A DNA stretch of 64,000 nt from an uncultured Gemmatimonadota bacterium. GTDB lineage: Bacteria > Gemmatimonadota > Gemmatimonadetes > Gemmatimonadales > Gemmatimonadaceae. The first letter of the stretch is position 1; each line of letters begins with the position of its first letter. Shown here piece by piece: positions 8,823 to 18,360 of the stretch. The DNA lies in NCBI GenBank assembly GCA_902826615.1, contig CADEFN010000005.1, positions 310,001-374,000 of the forward strand. The letters are read 5' to 3'. The notes below the pieces were generated by a model. It saw only the letters and a program-made list of their open reading frames with translations. It was not told where the DNA came from and did no database searches. The position numbers and the translations under genes are program-made.

Positions 8823-10277
8823 GTGATCTCTGTCAACAGCTGGTCATCGTCGGAGCCTGGGTCACCGCGCGGGGCTGTCGGCTGCAATCGCTCGGCGTGG
8901 GTGCGCGTCGCACTGGTCGGCGGCCTGCTCGGCGGCGTCACGCCACAAACAACGCTCGCGCAGACGACCGCTAGTGTCGCGGGCCCGGCACCGACGCTGG
9001 CGACAATTGCAGGGGTCACCTTTGACAGTCTGGAGGGCCGCCCCGTAGCCGGTGCACGGGTGCGCGTTGTACGCGCCGACGAACCGGGGGAAGGATGGAG
9101 TGTCACCAGTGACGCCGAGGGAGGCTTTCGTGTGGGCGTCCCGGACCGTGGCAGTTACCTGGCGACGTTTTTCCACCCGCGACTGGATTCGCTGGGGGTA
9201 GCACCTTCTGTTGTAGCCGTAGGGGTCAGGGAGCCAGGGGAAATCCGCATTGTACTCGCCACTCCTTCTCCCAAGTCGTTTGCGAATAGCGTGTGTGGTG
9301 CCCGCGCCGCGCTGGACTCGACCGGTGTGATTGTCGGCTTTCTTCGTGCGCCGAGTGCTTCGACTCTCGCCGCCGTCCAAGTCGTTGCACGCTGGCCCGA
9401 AGCGACGTTAGGCAAAGGCGGACTGGAGTATCGCGAGCAGACGACGCACGGCACGGTGCGGGACGATGGACGATACGAGGTGTGTCATGTCCCGCTCGGT
9501 ACGCGCGTGGCACTGCGGGCAACCGGGCCTGCCGGGAGCACGGGCTCCGTGCTGTCCGAGGTTCCGGCAGATGGGTTTGTGCGCGTCGATCTGGTACTGG
9601 GCGATCAGGCGTTGGTGGGACAGCTGCGCGCCCACGCAACGCTGCCTGATGGAAGCAACGCCGTTGGTGTACGGGTCAGAGTGGACGGCAGCGACTGGGA
9701 GGGTCGCACCGGAGAGGATGGATGGGTTGGTGGCAGTGGACTGCCGACAGGGTCGCGTATGGTGGAGTTCCTGAAGATCGGATTCGAGCCGGTGCTTTCC
9801 AGGGTGAATGTCGGCGTAGACCAGACGGTGAGCGTGCGCTTCGAGCAGTATGCAGTCAGTCTCGATACGGTGAAGGTGGTGTCGGAGCGGCTACGTACCA
9901 ATCCGGAGTACCGAGCACACCTCCAGCGGGTGAAGGTGGGCAGCGGTCACTTTCTCAACGCAGAGGAGATGGACGCGCGGGCACTTGGACGGGTGACCTC
10001 CGCACTGGGGAGCGTACCTGACGTTGCCCTGCGTGAGAGTGGAGGTGATGTGCAAGTGCACGTCGCGACCGCCGGACGCAGTTGCAATACCCTGGTGCCC
10101 ATTTTCGTCGACGGGATCCGCATAACGGGGGCGCTCGACTGGTTTGTCCGGCCCGGTGACGTGGCAGCGGCGGAGATCTATACCAGTCCGAACGAAGTGC
10201 CAGGACCGTTCCAGGTTACCAGGGCGTGCGGAGCGTTAGTGATCTGGACCAAACGATACTGGCTCGCGGTGAAGTAG
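8823..10277 (+). CDS. Carboxypeptidase-regulatory-like protein with TonB-plug-like C-terminus and no barrel
   Basis: 484 residues from a GTG at 8823, the first start after an in-frame stop. A hydrophobic segment ending TTLAQ is followed by repeated CarboxypepD_reg-type Ig-like folds: ATIAGVTFDSLEGRPVAGAR near residue 60, another around 180-260, and a third around 265-320. The C-terminal 100 residues resemble the plug of TonB-dependent receptors (VPIFVDGIRI, then AAEIYTSPNEVP) but no 22-strand barrel follows. Plug-only proteins of this kind recur in Gemmatimonadota; their role is unknown. Two Cys in the plug part (SCNTL, RACGAL) could form a disulfide. Confidence 0.75.
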   Translation: MISVNSWSSSEPGSPRGAVGCNRSAWVRVALVGGLLGGVTPQTTLAQTTASVAGPAPTLATIAGVTFDSLEGRPVAGARVRVVRADEPGEGWSVTSDAEGGFRVGVPDRGSYLATFFHPRLDSLGVAPSVVAVGVREPGEIRIVLATPSPKSFANSVCGARAALDSTGVIVGFLRAPSASTLAAVQVVARWPEATLGKGGLEYREQTTHGTVRDDGRYEVCHVPLGTRVALRATGPAGSTGSVLSEVPADGFVRVDLVLGDQALVGQLRAHATLPDGSNAVGVRVRVDGSDWEGRTGEDGWVGGSGLPTGSRMVEFLKIGFEPVLSRVNVGVDQTVSVRFEQYAVSLDTVKVVSERLRTNPEYRAHLQRVKVGSGHFLNAEEMDARALGRVTSALGSVPDVALRESGGDVQVHVATAGRSCNTLVPIFVDGIRITGALDWFVRPGDVAAAEIYTSPNEVPGPFQVTRACGALVIWTKRYWLAVK

Positions 10278-10287
10278 GTCCCACACG

Positions 10288-10299
10288 GGCATGCATGCC
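10288..10299. repeat. 12-bp perfect palindrome between convergent genes
   Basis: GGCATGCATGCC sits in the short gap between two convergent stops. It could contribute to termination or be chance; there is no loop suitable for a stable RNA hairpin. Confidence 0.35.
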
Positions 10300-10325
10300 T
10301 GCGCACGGTGTTGGCAGCGTCGCAC

Positions 10326-11618
10326 TTACCTGGCACGTGCGAGGGCAGCGGCCTCGAGCGGCACGCTCCACCGGAAGTTTCCCCACTCCATCACCAGTTC
10401 GCCGTTCCCCGCAGAGCCGGGGACGATCGCGATGGTAAATGCCTCAACCGGCGCTGTGGGCGAACCTACGGCCATGGCGACACGCCCTAAATCGTGTGTG
10501 CGGGTGTACCCGGTGCCCCACTGACCCGTCTGCGAGTTCACGATGAGCTCAGCACCGTCCGGTCGAGGCATCGTCCACAGGGTATACGTCCCGGCAGGCA
10601 GTGTCAGCGTACCCACCCGCAAAGGCGACGTGATGGTCATGTGGGTGGCCTCGTTGGCACCCGTACGCCACACACGTTCGTACGGGATGACGTCGCCGAG
10701 CAGCGTGCGGCCGCGCGCCAGCGGGCGGCCGTAGTCGACCGAAAGAGTGACGCCGCCAATTTGCCCACGTGCCGTGTCTCGCACACTCAGCTGCGACGCA
10801 CCCACCTCCCTCTCGCGGGCGGCAAAGGCGGCGGCAATGGCGCTGATGTCTGGTCGGGTCGTGATCCGCTGTACGGCAACCTTGTACGTGGAGCGGGCAC
10901 CGGAGTAACTCAGCATCCGCCCGGCGCTATCGACCTTCACGTCTCCATAACCCGCCAGCCAGTCGTGCCGCAGCTCAACACTGTCGCCCGCTGGCACTTT
11001 CACATACCCCCGATGCAGGACAAACCGGGGACCGATGTCACGATCGGGATAGAACTGGCGAAAGACCACACTTTCGCCGGCTTTCATGCCTGTGGCGGCC
11101 GCGTGCCGGAGTGCAAAGGCAATCTCGAGCTCGATGACGCTGTACATCATGGACACATGCGGCACCGTCAGCAGGCTTCCGGTCGCGAAGGAGCGCTGTG
11201 TGATACCGGCACTGTCCGTGATCACCACATGCACGGAATCGTTGGTGAAGTCCGCCACTACCCGGCGCCCACGCTCCGCCGGTGTCGCGCCACTGGGCGT
11301 GCGAACGTCCATCACCATGTGCGTGAGTCGCCCGTCCGGACCAAGATCGATTTCGGTGTGACGTTGCCTGACCAGGGGGAAGCGATCGACGCCATCGGCG
11401 ATCAGCTTGCCTGGAGAGCGAGTGATGTGCTCGACCGACAAGGTGTCGCGTCCCAGTTCCGCCACAAAGCCGTACTGCTCTGTGGAGGTGCAGGCGAGGA
11501 GCGCGCAACAGAGCGCGAGCGTCAACGACACCGGACCGCGCCTTAAACCCGGGGAACGGTGGTTCGCCCCCCGGCGGTTCAGGAGTAGACGCGGAGAGCA
11601 GGGCGAGTTCATGCGCAC
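10326..11618 (-). CDS. DUF2911 lipoprotein
   Basis: 430 residues. The start is set at the GTG at 11618 because GGAGGT (11625-11630) lies 6 nt before it; the ATG two codons later is too far from the site. A long basic N-terminus leads to a lipobox (LLAC|T). Residues about 285-420 match DUF2911 (PF11138): an SVDYGRPLARGR stretch, VWRTGANEATHMT, and LPAGTYTLWTMP followed by NSQTGQWGTGY. The N-terminal half is beta-rich and unassigned. The function of the family is not known; it occurs in exported proteins of Bacteroidota and relatives. Confidence 0.85.
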   Translation of the reverse strand: MRMNSPCSPRLLLNRRGANHRSPGLRRGPVSLTLALCCALLACTSTEQYGFVAELGRDTLSVEHITRSPGKLIADGVDRFPLVRQRHTEIDLGPDGRLTHMVMDVRTPSGATPAERGRRVVADFTNDSVHVVITDSAGITQRSFATGSLLTVPHVSMMYSVIELEIAFALRHAAATGMKAGESVVFRQFYPDRDIGPRFVLHRGYVKVPAGDSVELRHDWLAGYGDVKVDSAGRMLSYSGARSTYKVAVQRITTRPDISAIAAAFAAREREVGASQLSVRDTARGQIGGVTLSVDYGRPLARGRTLLGDVIPYERVWRTGANEATHMTITSPLRVGTLTLPAGTYTLWTMPRPDGAELIVNSQTGQWGTGYTRTHDLGRVAMAVGSPTAPVEAFTIAIVPGSAGNGELVMEWGNFRWSVPLEAAALARAR

Positions 11619-11624
11619 GAGAGT

Positions 11625-11630
11625 ACCTCC
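11625..11630 (-). promoter_or_regulatory. Shine-Dalgarno deciding a GTG start
   Basis: GGAGGT on the minus strand, 6 nt upstream of the GTG at 11618, supports that codon over the ATG at 11612 as the start of the DUF2911 lipoprotein. Confidence 0.65.
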
Positions 11631-11739
11631 TGCCGCAGGCCCTGGTCATATAGAAGTGGTCAGGGCGTTCCGAAGCGGGTCCGGACGTACGTGTCAGCTA
11701 AGCGCCAATGGCGCGAGGGTTTGACGGCCACCCATTGAC

Positions 11740-11780
11740 TATCTAGGTGTCCGGCGTGCACCTTACGGCACACCTTGATA
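11740..11780 (+). promoter_or_regulatory. Candidate PadR operator (11-bp inverted repeat)
   Basis: TATCTAGGTGT (11740-11750) and ACACCTTGATA (11770-11780) are inverted copies with 10 of 11 positions matching, separated by 19 bp. Arm centres are 30 bp apart, close to three helical turns. The site is directly upstream of the PadR gene, where autoregulation would be expected. Confidence 0.5.
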
Positions 11781-11795
11781 ATCGAGGTATCGCCG

Positions 11796-12131
11796 ATGCC
11801 TGCCGACACCGAGCTCCTGCACGGAACGCTCGACACCCTCGTCCTCAAAACCCTGGCCTGGGCGCCGCGACATGGGTACTCGATTGCCCGCTGGATCGAG
11901 TCGGTGAGTGGGCAGGCGCTTCAGGTCGAAGAAGGGTCGCTCTACCCCGCACTGTACCGCCTCGAGCGCAAAGGCTGGATTGTCGCCGAGTGGGGGCTCT
12001 CCGATACCAAGCGGCGGGTGAAGATCTATTCGCTCACCCCCGAGGGCCGGGATCGGCTGGCGGTAGAGGTGCAGCAGTGGCAGCACTTCGCCAATGGGGT
12101 TGCACGCGTGCTGCTGCACGCGGAGGGCTGA
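11796..12131 (+). CDS. PadR-family transcriptional regulator
   Basis: 111 residues, with the ATG at 11796 placed 7 nt after GAGGT. The winged-helix PadR signature is clear: LLHGTLDTLVLKTLAWAPRHGY, then EEGSLYPALYRLERKGWI, SDTKRRVKIYSLTPEG, and a C-terminal helix for dimerisation. It matches the short PadR class that occurs with ADOP permeases in Acidobacteriota (TIGR03433-like). The permease starts 3 bp after its stop, so the two form an operon. An inverted repeat upstream suggests autorepression; the inducer is unknown. Confidence 0.93.
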   Translation: MPADTELLHGTLDTLVLKTLAWAPRHGYSIARWIESVSGQALQVEEGSLYPALYRLERKGWIVAEWGLSDTKRRVKIYSLTPEGRDRLAVEVQQWQHFANGVARVLLHAEG

Positions 12132-12134
12132 CCC

Positions 12135-14762
12135 ATGCCCGAACTCGGACGTTTCTCGCGCGAGCTGCGGGCGCGGCTCTGGAAGCCGTCGGTGACGGAT
12201 GAAGTGTCGGACGAAATTCGCGCGCACCTGGAGCAGCTGGAGCAGGACCTCGTTGCGCGCGGGTATTCACCAGACGCCGCGCGCGCCGAAGCACGGCGCA
12301 AGTTTGGCAACCTCGCCAGCATCGAGGCGGAGTGCCGTGACATCGGTGAACGACGCGACGAGGAGTTCCGCCGGCAGCGCTGGTTCGATGAGATGCGCCA
12401 GGATGTACGTCAGGCATTACGACAGTTGAGACTCTCTCCGCGTTTTGCCTTTGCCGCCATTGCCACGCTGGCGACCGGGCTGGGCGCGTCCACCACCATT
12501 TTCTCGCTCGCCAACGCCGTCCTCTTCCGGCCGCTCCCCTACACACAGTCGGATCGCCTGCTCCTCGTGAACGAGGTCACGCCCGAGGGAAAAACCTTCT
12601 CGGTGTCTGAACCGAACTACCTCGATTGGGTCGGTCGCTCCCGTTCGTTTGTCTCGTGGGCCGCCTATGCCGGCCGCACCGTCACCCTCACCGGCGACGG
12701 AGAACCGGAGCAACTGCAAGGGGTGATGGCGACACACGCACTCTTTGCCACGCTCGGGGTGACGCCCCTGCGTGGCCGCGCCTTTCTGGCCGAGGAAGAC
12801 GTGACCGGGGGCGACACGCGCGTTGCGCTGATCAGCCAGTCGCTGTGGGAGCGGCGATACGGCACGGACCCCGCGACGATCGGCCGAACCATTGACATTG
12901 ATGGTTCCGCTCATCGAGTGGTCGGCGTCATTCCCCAGGGGCGCACCTTTCCCGAGGACGTCGACGTATGGACGCCCCTCTCGCCATCGCTGGAGTACCC
13001 GCGTGGCGACCGGCGACTCGATGTAATCGCACGTCTCCGTGACGGAGTCACGCGCGAACAAGCCGGCGCCGAGATGACGTCGATTGCGGAGGAGCTGCGG
13101 CAGCGGTATCCGGTGGAGAATGAGAAGTGGAGCGCGGCGGTCACTCCATTTCGTCAGGCGTTTGTGTCGCCACAATTCGAGATGCGGGTGCTGGCGCTGC
13201 TGGCGACCGTGGTGCTGCTGCTCGCCATGGCGTGTATCAACGTCGGGAACCTCCTGCTGGCTCGTGCCGCTGCGCGGTCGCGTGAGATTGCGGTCCGTGC
13301 CGCACTCGGCGCAGGCACGGGGCGTTTAGTGCGTCAGCTGCTGACGGAGGCCACGGTGCTGGCGCTCGCGGGGGCGCTGGTTGGCACGTTGATGGCGATG
13401 GCCGCTGTGCCCGTACTCAAGCGTATGGCCGGCGATTCGGTGCCGCGTCTTGATGACGTGTCGATGGACTGGCGCGTGCTGGCCTTCGCGCTGGCGGCGT
13501 CCCTGGTGAGCGCACTGTTCTTCGGTGTGGCCTCGGCGTGGCGGCTTGGGCGATCGGGGGACTCCATTGGAACGTTGAAGAGCGGCACCCGGCTCGCGCC
13601 CGCGGGGCGCACGCGGAATGGACTCATCGTCGCGTCAGTGGCGTTGGCCACCATTCTGCTGGTGAGTGCCACACTGGTGGGCACTTCGTTCCTTCGCCTC
13701 ATGGGTTCTGACCTGGGGTACGACCCCAGCGGAGTGACCATCGCGAACGTGTCCACCGAAAACAGCCGCTACGACAGCGAGCGCAGCGTGGAGTTCATGC
13801 GAACACTCATCAATGGAGTGGCTACCGCTCCCGGTGTGGAGGCTGTGGGGGCCATCGTCACGCCGCCGTTTGGTGCGCTCAACTACGCGCAGGGCTTCAT
13901 ACGCGCGGAACTCGCTAACCCGACACGTGACGGGTATCGGATGGGGTCGTGGCGGGTGGTGACGCCGGGGTACTTCGAGGCGGTGCGTATCCCGGTGATC
14001 CGTGGTCATGTCTTCACCGATGCCGATCGTGAGAGCACCGACATCTCGGTGGTGATCAACGAAACGCTGGCGCAGCAGGCGTTTGGTGAAGAGAACCCCA
14101 TCGGCCAGCGGCTGGCGTCATCGAATGGCCAGGTGAAGACCGTGATCGGTGTGGTGCGGGATACGCGGCACGTCTATCTCGATTCGCTCCCGAACCCCAC
14201 GATGTACTGGGCACACGCGCAATTCCCCGCGCCATCGATGTGGCTGGCCGTGCGTGGTCGTGGCGATGTGGTGGCGACGCTCCGCGCGCAGGTGAAGGCC
14301 CTTGATCCGCTGCTCCCGGTCGCGAGTGTGCAGCCTCTGAGCGCCCTGGTGGCCGATCGGGCCGCAGAAGCGCGGCTCACGATGCTGGTGTTCATGATCT
14401 TCGCCGGGGCGGCGCTGGTGCTCGCGGCCGTGGGATTGTACGGCGTGATCGCCTACACGGTCTCGCAGCGCACGCGTGAGATCGGCGTCACGCTGGCGCT
14501 GGGGGAGCGGCCGTCGCGAGTGATCGCGCGCATCGTCGGCAATGGCGTAAAGCTTTCGACGGTTGGAGTGGCGCTGGGGCTGGTGGCTGCGGTGGCGGTT
14601 ACCACGGTACTCAGGTCCATTCTGTATGAAACGCAATCGACAGACATGGTGACGTATGCCGGGGTGGCGCTGCTGCTGGTGCTGATCGGCGCGCTGGCGA
14701 GTGCAGGACCGGCGCGCCGGGCGTCAAGGCTGGACCCGGTGACGGCGCTGCGGTCGGAATAG
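12135..14762 (+). CDS. ADOP-family orphan permease (duplicated FtsX/MacB type)
   Basis: 875 residues. A soluble prefix (about 1-75, including ARAEARRKFGNLASIEAECR) is typical of the ADOP family (TIGR03434). Then comes a membrane helix (about 99-121), a MacB-type periplasmic domain, an FtsX block with three helices (about 350-470), a second periplasmic domain, and a final FtsX block ending ASRLDPVTALRSE. Sequence marks such as SREIAVRAALGAGTGRLVRQ and TREIGVTLALG fit. No ATPase is encoded nearby, as usual for the family, so the transport or signalling role is unknown. Downstream partner of the PadR gene. Confidence 0.92.
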   Translation: MPELGRFSRELRARLWKPSVTDEVSDEIRAHLEQLEQDLVARGYSPDAARAEARRKFGNLASIEAECRDIGERRDEEFRRQRWFDEMRQDVRQALRQLRLSPRFAFAAIATLATGLGASTTIFSLANAVLFRPLPYTQSDRLLLVNEVTPEGKTFSVSEPNYLDWVGRSRSFVSWAAYAGRTVTLTGDGEPEQLQGVMATHALFATLGVTPLRGRAFLAEEDVTGGDTRVALISQSLWERRYGTDPATIGRTIDIDGSAHRVVGVIPQGRTFPEDVDVWTPLSPSLEYPRGDRRLDVIARLRDGVTREQAGAEMTSIAEELRQRYPVENEKWSAAVTPFRQAFVSPQFEMRVLALLATVVLLLAMACINVGNLLLARAAARSREIAVRAALGAGTGRLVRQLLTEATVLALAGALVGTLMAMAAVPVLKRMAGDSVPRLDDVSMDWRVLAFALAASLVSALFFGVASAWRLGRSGDSIGTLKSGTRLAPAGRTRNGLIVASVALATILLVSATLVGTSFLRLMGSDLGYDPSGVTIANVSTENSRYDSERSVEFMRTLINGVATAPGVEAVGAIVTPPFGALNYAQGFIRAELANPTRDGYRMGSWRVVTPGYFEAVRIPVIRGHVFTDADRESTDISVVINETLAQQAFGEENPIGQRLASSNGQVKTVIGVVRDTRHVYLDSLPNPTMYWAHAQFPAPSMWLAVRGRGDVVATLRAQVKALDPLLPVASVQPLSALVADRAAEARLTMLVFMIFAGAALVLAAVGLYGVIAYTVSQRTREIGVTLALGERPSRVIARIVGNGVKLSTVGVALGLVAAVAVTTVLRSILYETQSTDMVTYAGVALLLVLIGALASAGPARRASRLDPVTALRSE

Positions 14763-14812
14763 CGCGTCCGCTGGCCTTGAGGTGTCGCCTGCGTGGCTGC
14801 GTCGGTCCCCGC

Positions 14813-15673
14813 CTACGGCACCCGCGCGGTGGCCTCCCAGACATGACGTACGGCAAACACCCCTAAAGCACGACGTGCGGGCGTGGTGCGGTTGATCACG
14901 TTGCCCCGGACGTTGAACGGCGCTCGCGCGAACGGCTCACCGCTGGCACCCCGTTGTCGCAACAGGATAGCGAGGTAGGCCCCCGCCCCGGGGGAGACCG
15001 TGGCCTGACGCACGCGGACCTGCGCCCCACGTTCGGTGCCGACGTAGGGGTACGGTACATACTCCGAGACCGACTCCCCGTTGAAAAGACTGTCGCTCCG
15101 CACAAAGGCATCGAAGAACAGCGAGTCCGGCATGGCGACAGGACTGCCGTTGGTGTACTGCTCCCACTGGTAGAAGTCCGCACCCGGTGCGAGATCGGTG
15201 AAATGCACCGCCACGGTGGAGCCGGGCACGTTGCCTGCGCCGTCGACCCTGACAAAAGAGAGCTGATCGATAGGCATGGCACGAGGCAAGCGCTCAACCG
15301 CCTCGTATTGGTCACCACGCCATGTGATCCGCAAGCGATACAACGCCGCCTTTGCCAGCGTCGCGGACGACGCGTACAAACCGGGGCGGCCTGGAAGCCC
15401 GGCGAAGGTATGCATTCGTCCGCTGTCGTCGGAGACCTGCACCAGTGCGTCGGAAACCGGGAGGTCCCCCGCATTGTTGTTAAGTGCCGAGGTGAGGGCC
15501 AGTCGCACGAAGGACGGCGCGGAACCCCGGTTCGCGGCTACGTCGACCCGGGCCTGCACCACCAGCAGGGGGTCAGAGGGCGCACTGTCGATCGGCACGA
15601 TCCGCTCGCAGCCGACCGAGATGACACAGACCATGGCGAGTCGCCGCAGGTGCCGAAGGTTCAGAAGTGCCAT
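14813..15673 (-). CDS. DUF4249-type exported protein
   Basis: 286 residues. An N-terminal hydrophobic segment ends in SVGC|E, a possible though weak lipobox. The body matches DUF4249 by layout: an opening like DPLLVVQARVD, a beta-domain with ALVQVSDDSGRMHTFAGLPG, and a long C-terminal half. In Bacteroidota, DUF4249 proteins sit directly after a TonB-dependent receptor and are thought to act at the outer membrane. Here the start overlaps the receptor's stop by 13 bp, the same arrangement. Ligand unknown. Confidence 0.78.
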   Translation of the reverse strand: MALLNLRHLRRLAMVCVISVGCERIVPIDSAPSDPLLVVQARVDVAANRGSAPSFVRLALTSALNNNAGDLPVSDALVQVSDDSGRMHTFAGLPGRPGLYASSATLAKAALYRLRITWRGDQYEAVERLPRAMPIDQLSFVRVDGAGNVPGSTVAVHFTDLAPGADFYQWEQYTNGSPVAMPDSLFFDAFVRSDSLFNGESVSEYVPYPYVGTERGAQVRVRQATVSPGAGAYLAILLRQRGASGEPFARAPFNVRGNVINRTTPARRALGVFAVRHVWEATARVP

Positions 15674-18360
15674 GCGTAGCTCACGGAGGGAGCGGCGCGG
15701 AAGATTGAGTACTGCACCTGTTCAAGTCCGTTGGGGCCGAGCCGGACGCCGGCAAACTGCGCATTGAAGCGATGATAGGCGTTGACGATGCCGAACTGGA
15801 GAGCAGCGCGTTCCCGCATCCGGCGTGTGAAGCCGAGGTCGAGCCGGTGATACGCCGGCAACCGGCCGCCGAAACGACTCTGGTACTCGGTGAGGACAAG
15901 TCCTCCCACGACGTAACGTGTCAGTGGCAATGTCGTCGGCAGTCCACTGGTTGCAGTGAACGTCGCCCCCAGCTCCCAGCGCCCCTGTGTTTTCCACGTG
16001 CCGGTTGCGGAGAGTTGGTGTGTGCGATCGAGCTGCGCCGGAAACCAGCGGCCATCATTGAGCCCGCCCGATTGTCCGCTTGCGGCCAGATCACTGAGTA
16101 GCGACCGCGCACGAAAGCGTTCTTCGGCGCGGCTCAGGGTGTAACTCACCCACCAGGCGCCGCGGCTTCCCCGACGGCGCAGGAACATCTCGAGCCCGCG
16201 TGCTCGTCCTTCACCTTGCTCGATGACGGTTTCCACCTGGCGCGCTTCCGCCACTTCCACGCCGTCGATGTATTCGACGAGGTTGCGAGAGCGACGCAGC
16301 CACCCCTCCACGGACCACTCCAGGAGTCCCATTCGTCGCGCGTAGCCGAGTGACACCTGATCGCCGGTCATCGGGCGGATCCAGGGTCCGGTGGGTTCAA
16401 AGACGTCGGTGGGCAGGGGTACGGCGCCTGCCGAGCCGAGGTGCAAGTACTGCCGGTGGCGCGTGGCGCTGATCTTGAGACTCGAGGCAGAATCGAGCGT
16501 GTACCGCAGCCCAAGGCGCGGCTCCAACCCACCGGTACCGGCGAAGCCGCCCCGAACACTGGTGCTGTCCACCACTTGTCCCTGCACGTACTGTCCGATG
16601 GCAGGGTCGAAGCCAAGTGGTGGGCCCCGGTAGGTGTAGAGTGTGGCGGGGCCAACGCGCTCGAAACCGGCCCATCGCAGCCCCAGCTGGAGAGCCAGGC
16701 CATCGCCGAAGTCGATTTCATGACTGGCATACAGGGCGGCGCTCCGTCCCTGCCGTCGTTCCCGTTTGAGCTTATTGAGATCGAGGCCAAACACGTCGGC
16801 ACCAGGTTCGACCTTGAGCAGCGCGAGTTCTCCGCCGAAGTCGAGGGTGCGACCTCCGCGCAGGGTCAGTTGTTGTTCGACGCGAAGATCTGTGGAGGTG
16901 ATGGCTGCCTTCCATTTCACTGGGTCCTCCGGCCCGGCGTCAAGGAGAAAGCCGAAGTCGTATGCGCCACGTGAGAGGGTCACGGTGGAAAGAAGGCGGC
17001 GCGAGACGACCTGGCTCCAGCGCAGAGCGCCGGCGGTGTTGCCCCACGAGGCCCCATTACGCACATCAAAACCAAACTGATCCCTGCCCAGGTAACCGGA
17101 CGCAGAGAGTGTACCGGTGCGTCCTGCCCGCCACGTGACCTTTCCGTTCAGATCGTAGAAGTACGCAATGGTTTCCTCATCCCTGTCCACGACATTGCGG
17201 AACAGCAGGTCGGCATACGAACGGCGCGCAGCCACCATGAACGACCCCCGAGAGCCCACGGGCCCCTCGATGAGGCCTCGGCTGGAGAGGAGCCCGATGG
17301 AGGTCGAGCCTTCCACGTCGCGGCCATTGCCGTCACGCTGCCGCACGTCAATGACTGACGACAGTCGCCCGCCAAACCGTGCCGGCGCTGTCCCCTTGTA
17401 GACGGTGATGACGTCGGTGGCCTCGCTGTGCAGGGTGGAGAGGAGGCCGAAGACGTGTGACGGGTTGTAGATCGGCGCACCGTCAAGAAGAAGGAGATTC
17501 CCATCGGTGCGTCCTCCTCGCACCGATACCGCAGTCGAGGCGTCGGTCGCTGTCCCGATCCCGGTCAGGGTGGTGAGATCGCGCATGGGATCGGGCTCGC
17601 CAAGCAGGGCGGGAGCGGCGCGTCGTTCGCGTGGGGCGAGGCGCGACACCCCCATCGCCACGGCGCCCGGATCAACGTCGGAGAGGACGTCTGGTGTATC
17701 GGTAACCTGCACTGGCGCCAGGCCAATGGGCCGTGGGTCGAGTTGCAGATCGAGGGTCAGATGACCGGCCACGGCGAGCGTGGTGTCATGTGGAGCGAAG
17801 CCCATCGCCCGCACTCGCATAGTGAGCGGGCCGGACGAGGCCGGAATGGAGAACAGGCCGGCCGCATTGGCGGTATAGGGTACGCCAGCTACAGACAGCC
17901 GTGCATCACCAACTGGTTCGAGTGTTCTGGCATTGCGAACGCGACCCGTGAGCCGCCAGTTGGTGCGCTCTAGCTCCACGGCGGGCGGCGCAGGAGGTGG
18001 GAGCGTGCGTGTCATGGGCCGAAGCACCACACTCCCTGAAGTGGCAACGAGGAGTTCGAGTCCGGCTTCGCGTGCCAGGCGAGCAAGCGCGATCCCCGCC
18101 GCTTCGTTGGTCGCCCGGAAGGAGATGCTGGTTGCCAGTGCAGGCAGCGTGGCATCCGCTGTGTAGGACAATCCCGCCCGCCGTGCGATGGAGTCGACGA
18201 CGGCGGCGCGCGGCAGACCACGAAGGTCAAGGGAGATTCGTCTCTGGAGAGCGGCCGATGTGTCGCGTGCGACGTCAAAGGCGCGCAGCGAGGCTGATGC
18301 CGCACCTTGTGCCAGCGCGCTGACCGGCAGGACCAAGGCAAGGAGGCATGCGGCCCTCAT
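15661..18360 (-). CDS. TonB-dependent receptor with STN domain
   Basis: 899 residues. Signal peptide (ending ALAQG), then an STN signalling domain (about 35-115), a CarboxypepD_reg-like domain (about 130-210; RLTGRVRNARTLEPVGDARL), a plug (about 240-345, with VSVRGGRTDGNLLLLDGAPI and RFGGRLSSVIDV) and a beta-barrel ending in the expected aromatic C-terminus (SYAWHF). The STN domain implies transcriptional feedback through the FecR- and FecI-like partners encoded upstream. The start overlaps the FecR stop by 4 bp (ATGA). Substrate, a siderophore or another large nutrient, cannot be told. Confidence 0.93.
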   Translation of the reverse strand: MRAACLLALVLPVSALAQGAASASLRAFDVARDTSAALQRRISLDLRGLPRAAVVDSIARRAGLSYTADATLPALATSISFRATNEAAGIALARLAREAGLELLVATSGSVVLRPMTRTLPPPAPPAVELERTNWRLTGRVRNARTLEPVGDARLSVAGVPYTANAAGLFSIPASSGPLTMRVRAMGFAPHDTTLAVAGHLTLDLQLDPRPIGLAPVQVTDTPDVLSDVDPGAVAMGVSRLAPRERRAAPALLGEPDPMRDLTTLTGIGTATDASTAVSVRGGRTDGNLLLLDGAPIYNPSHVFGLLSTLHSEATDVITVYKGTAPARFGGRLSSVIDVRQRDGNGRDVEGSTSIGLLSSRGLIEGPVGSRGSFMVAARRSYADLLFRNVVDRDEETIAYFYDLNGKVTWRAGRTGTLSASGYLGRDQFGFDVRNGASWGNTAGALRWSQVVSRRLLSTVTLSRGAYDFGFLLDAGPEDPVKWKAAITSTDLRVEQQLTLRGGRTLDFGGELALLKVEPGADVFGLDLNKLKRERRQGRSAALYASHEIDFGDGLALQLGLRWAGFERVGPATLYTYRGPPLGFDPAIGQYVQGQVVDSTSVRGGFAGTGGLEPRLGLRYTLDSASSLKISATRHRQYLHLGSAGAVPLPTDVFEPTGPWIRPMTGDQVSLGYARRMGLLEWSVEGWLRRSRNLVEYIDGVEVAEARQVETVIEQGEGRARGLEMFLRRRGSRGAWWVSYTLSRAEERFRARSLLSDLAASGQSGGLNDGRWFPAQLDRTHQLSATGTWKTQGRWELGATFTATSGLPTTLPLTRYVVGGLVLTEYQSRFGGRLPAYHRLDLGFTRRMRERAALQFGIVNAYHRFNAQFAGVRLGPNGLEQVQYSIFRAAPSVSYAWHF

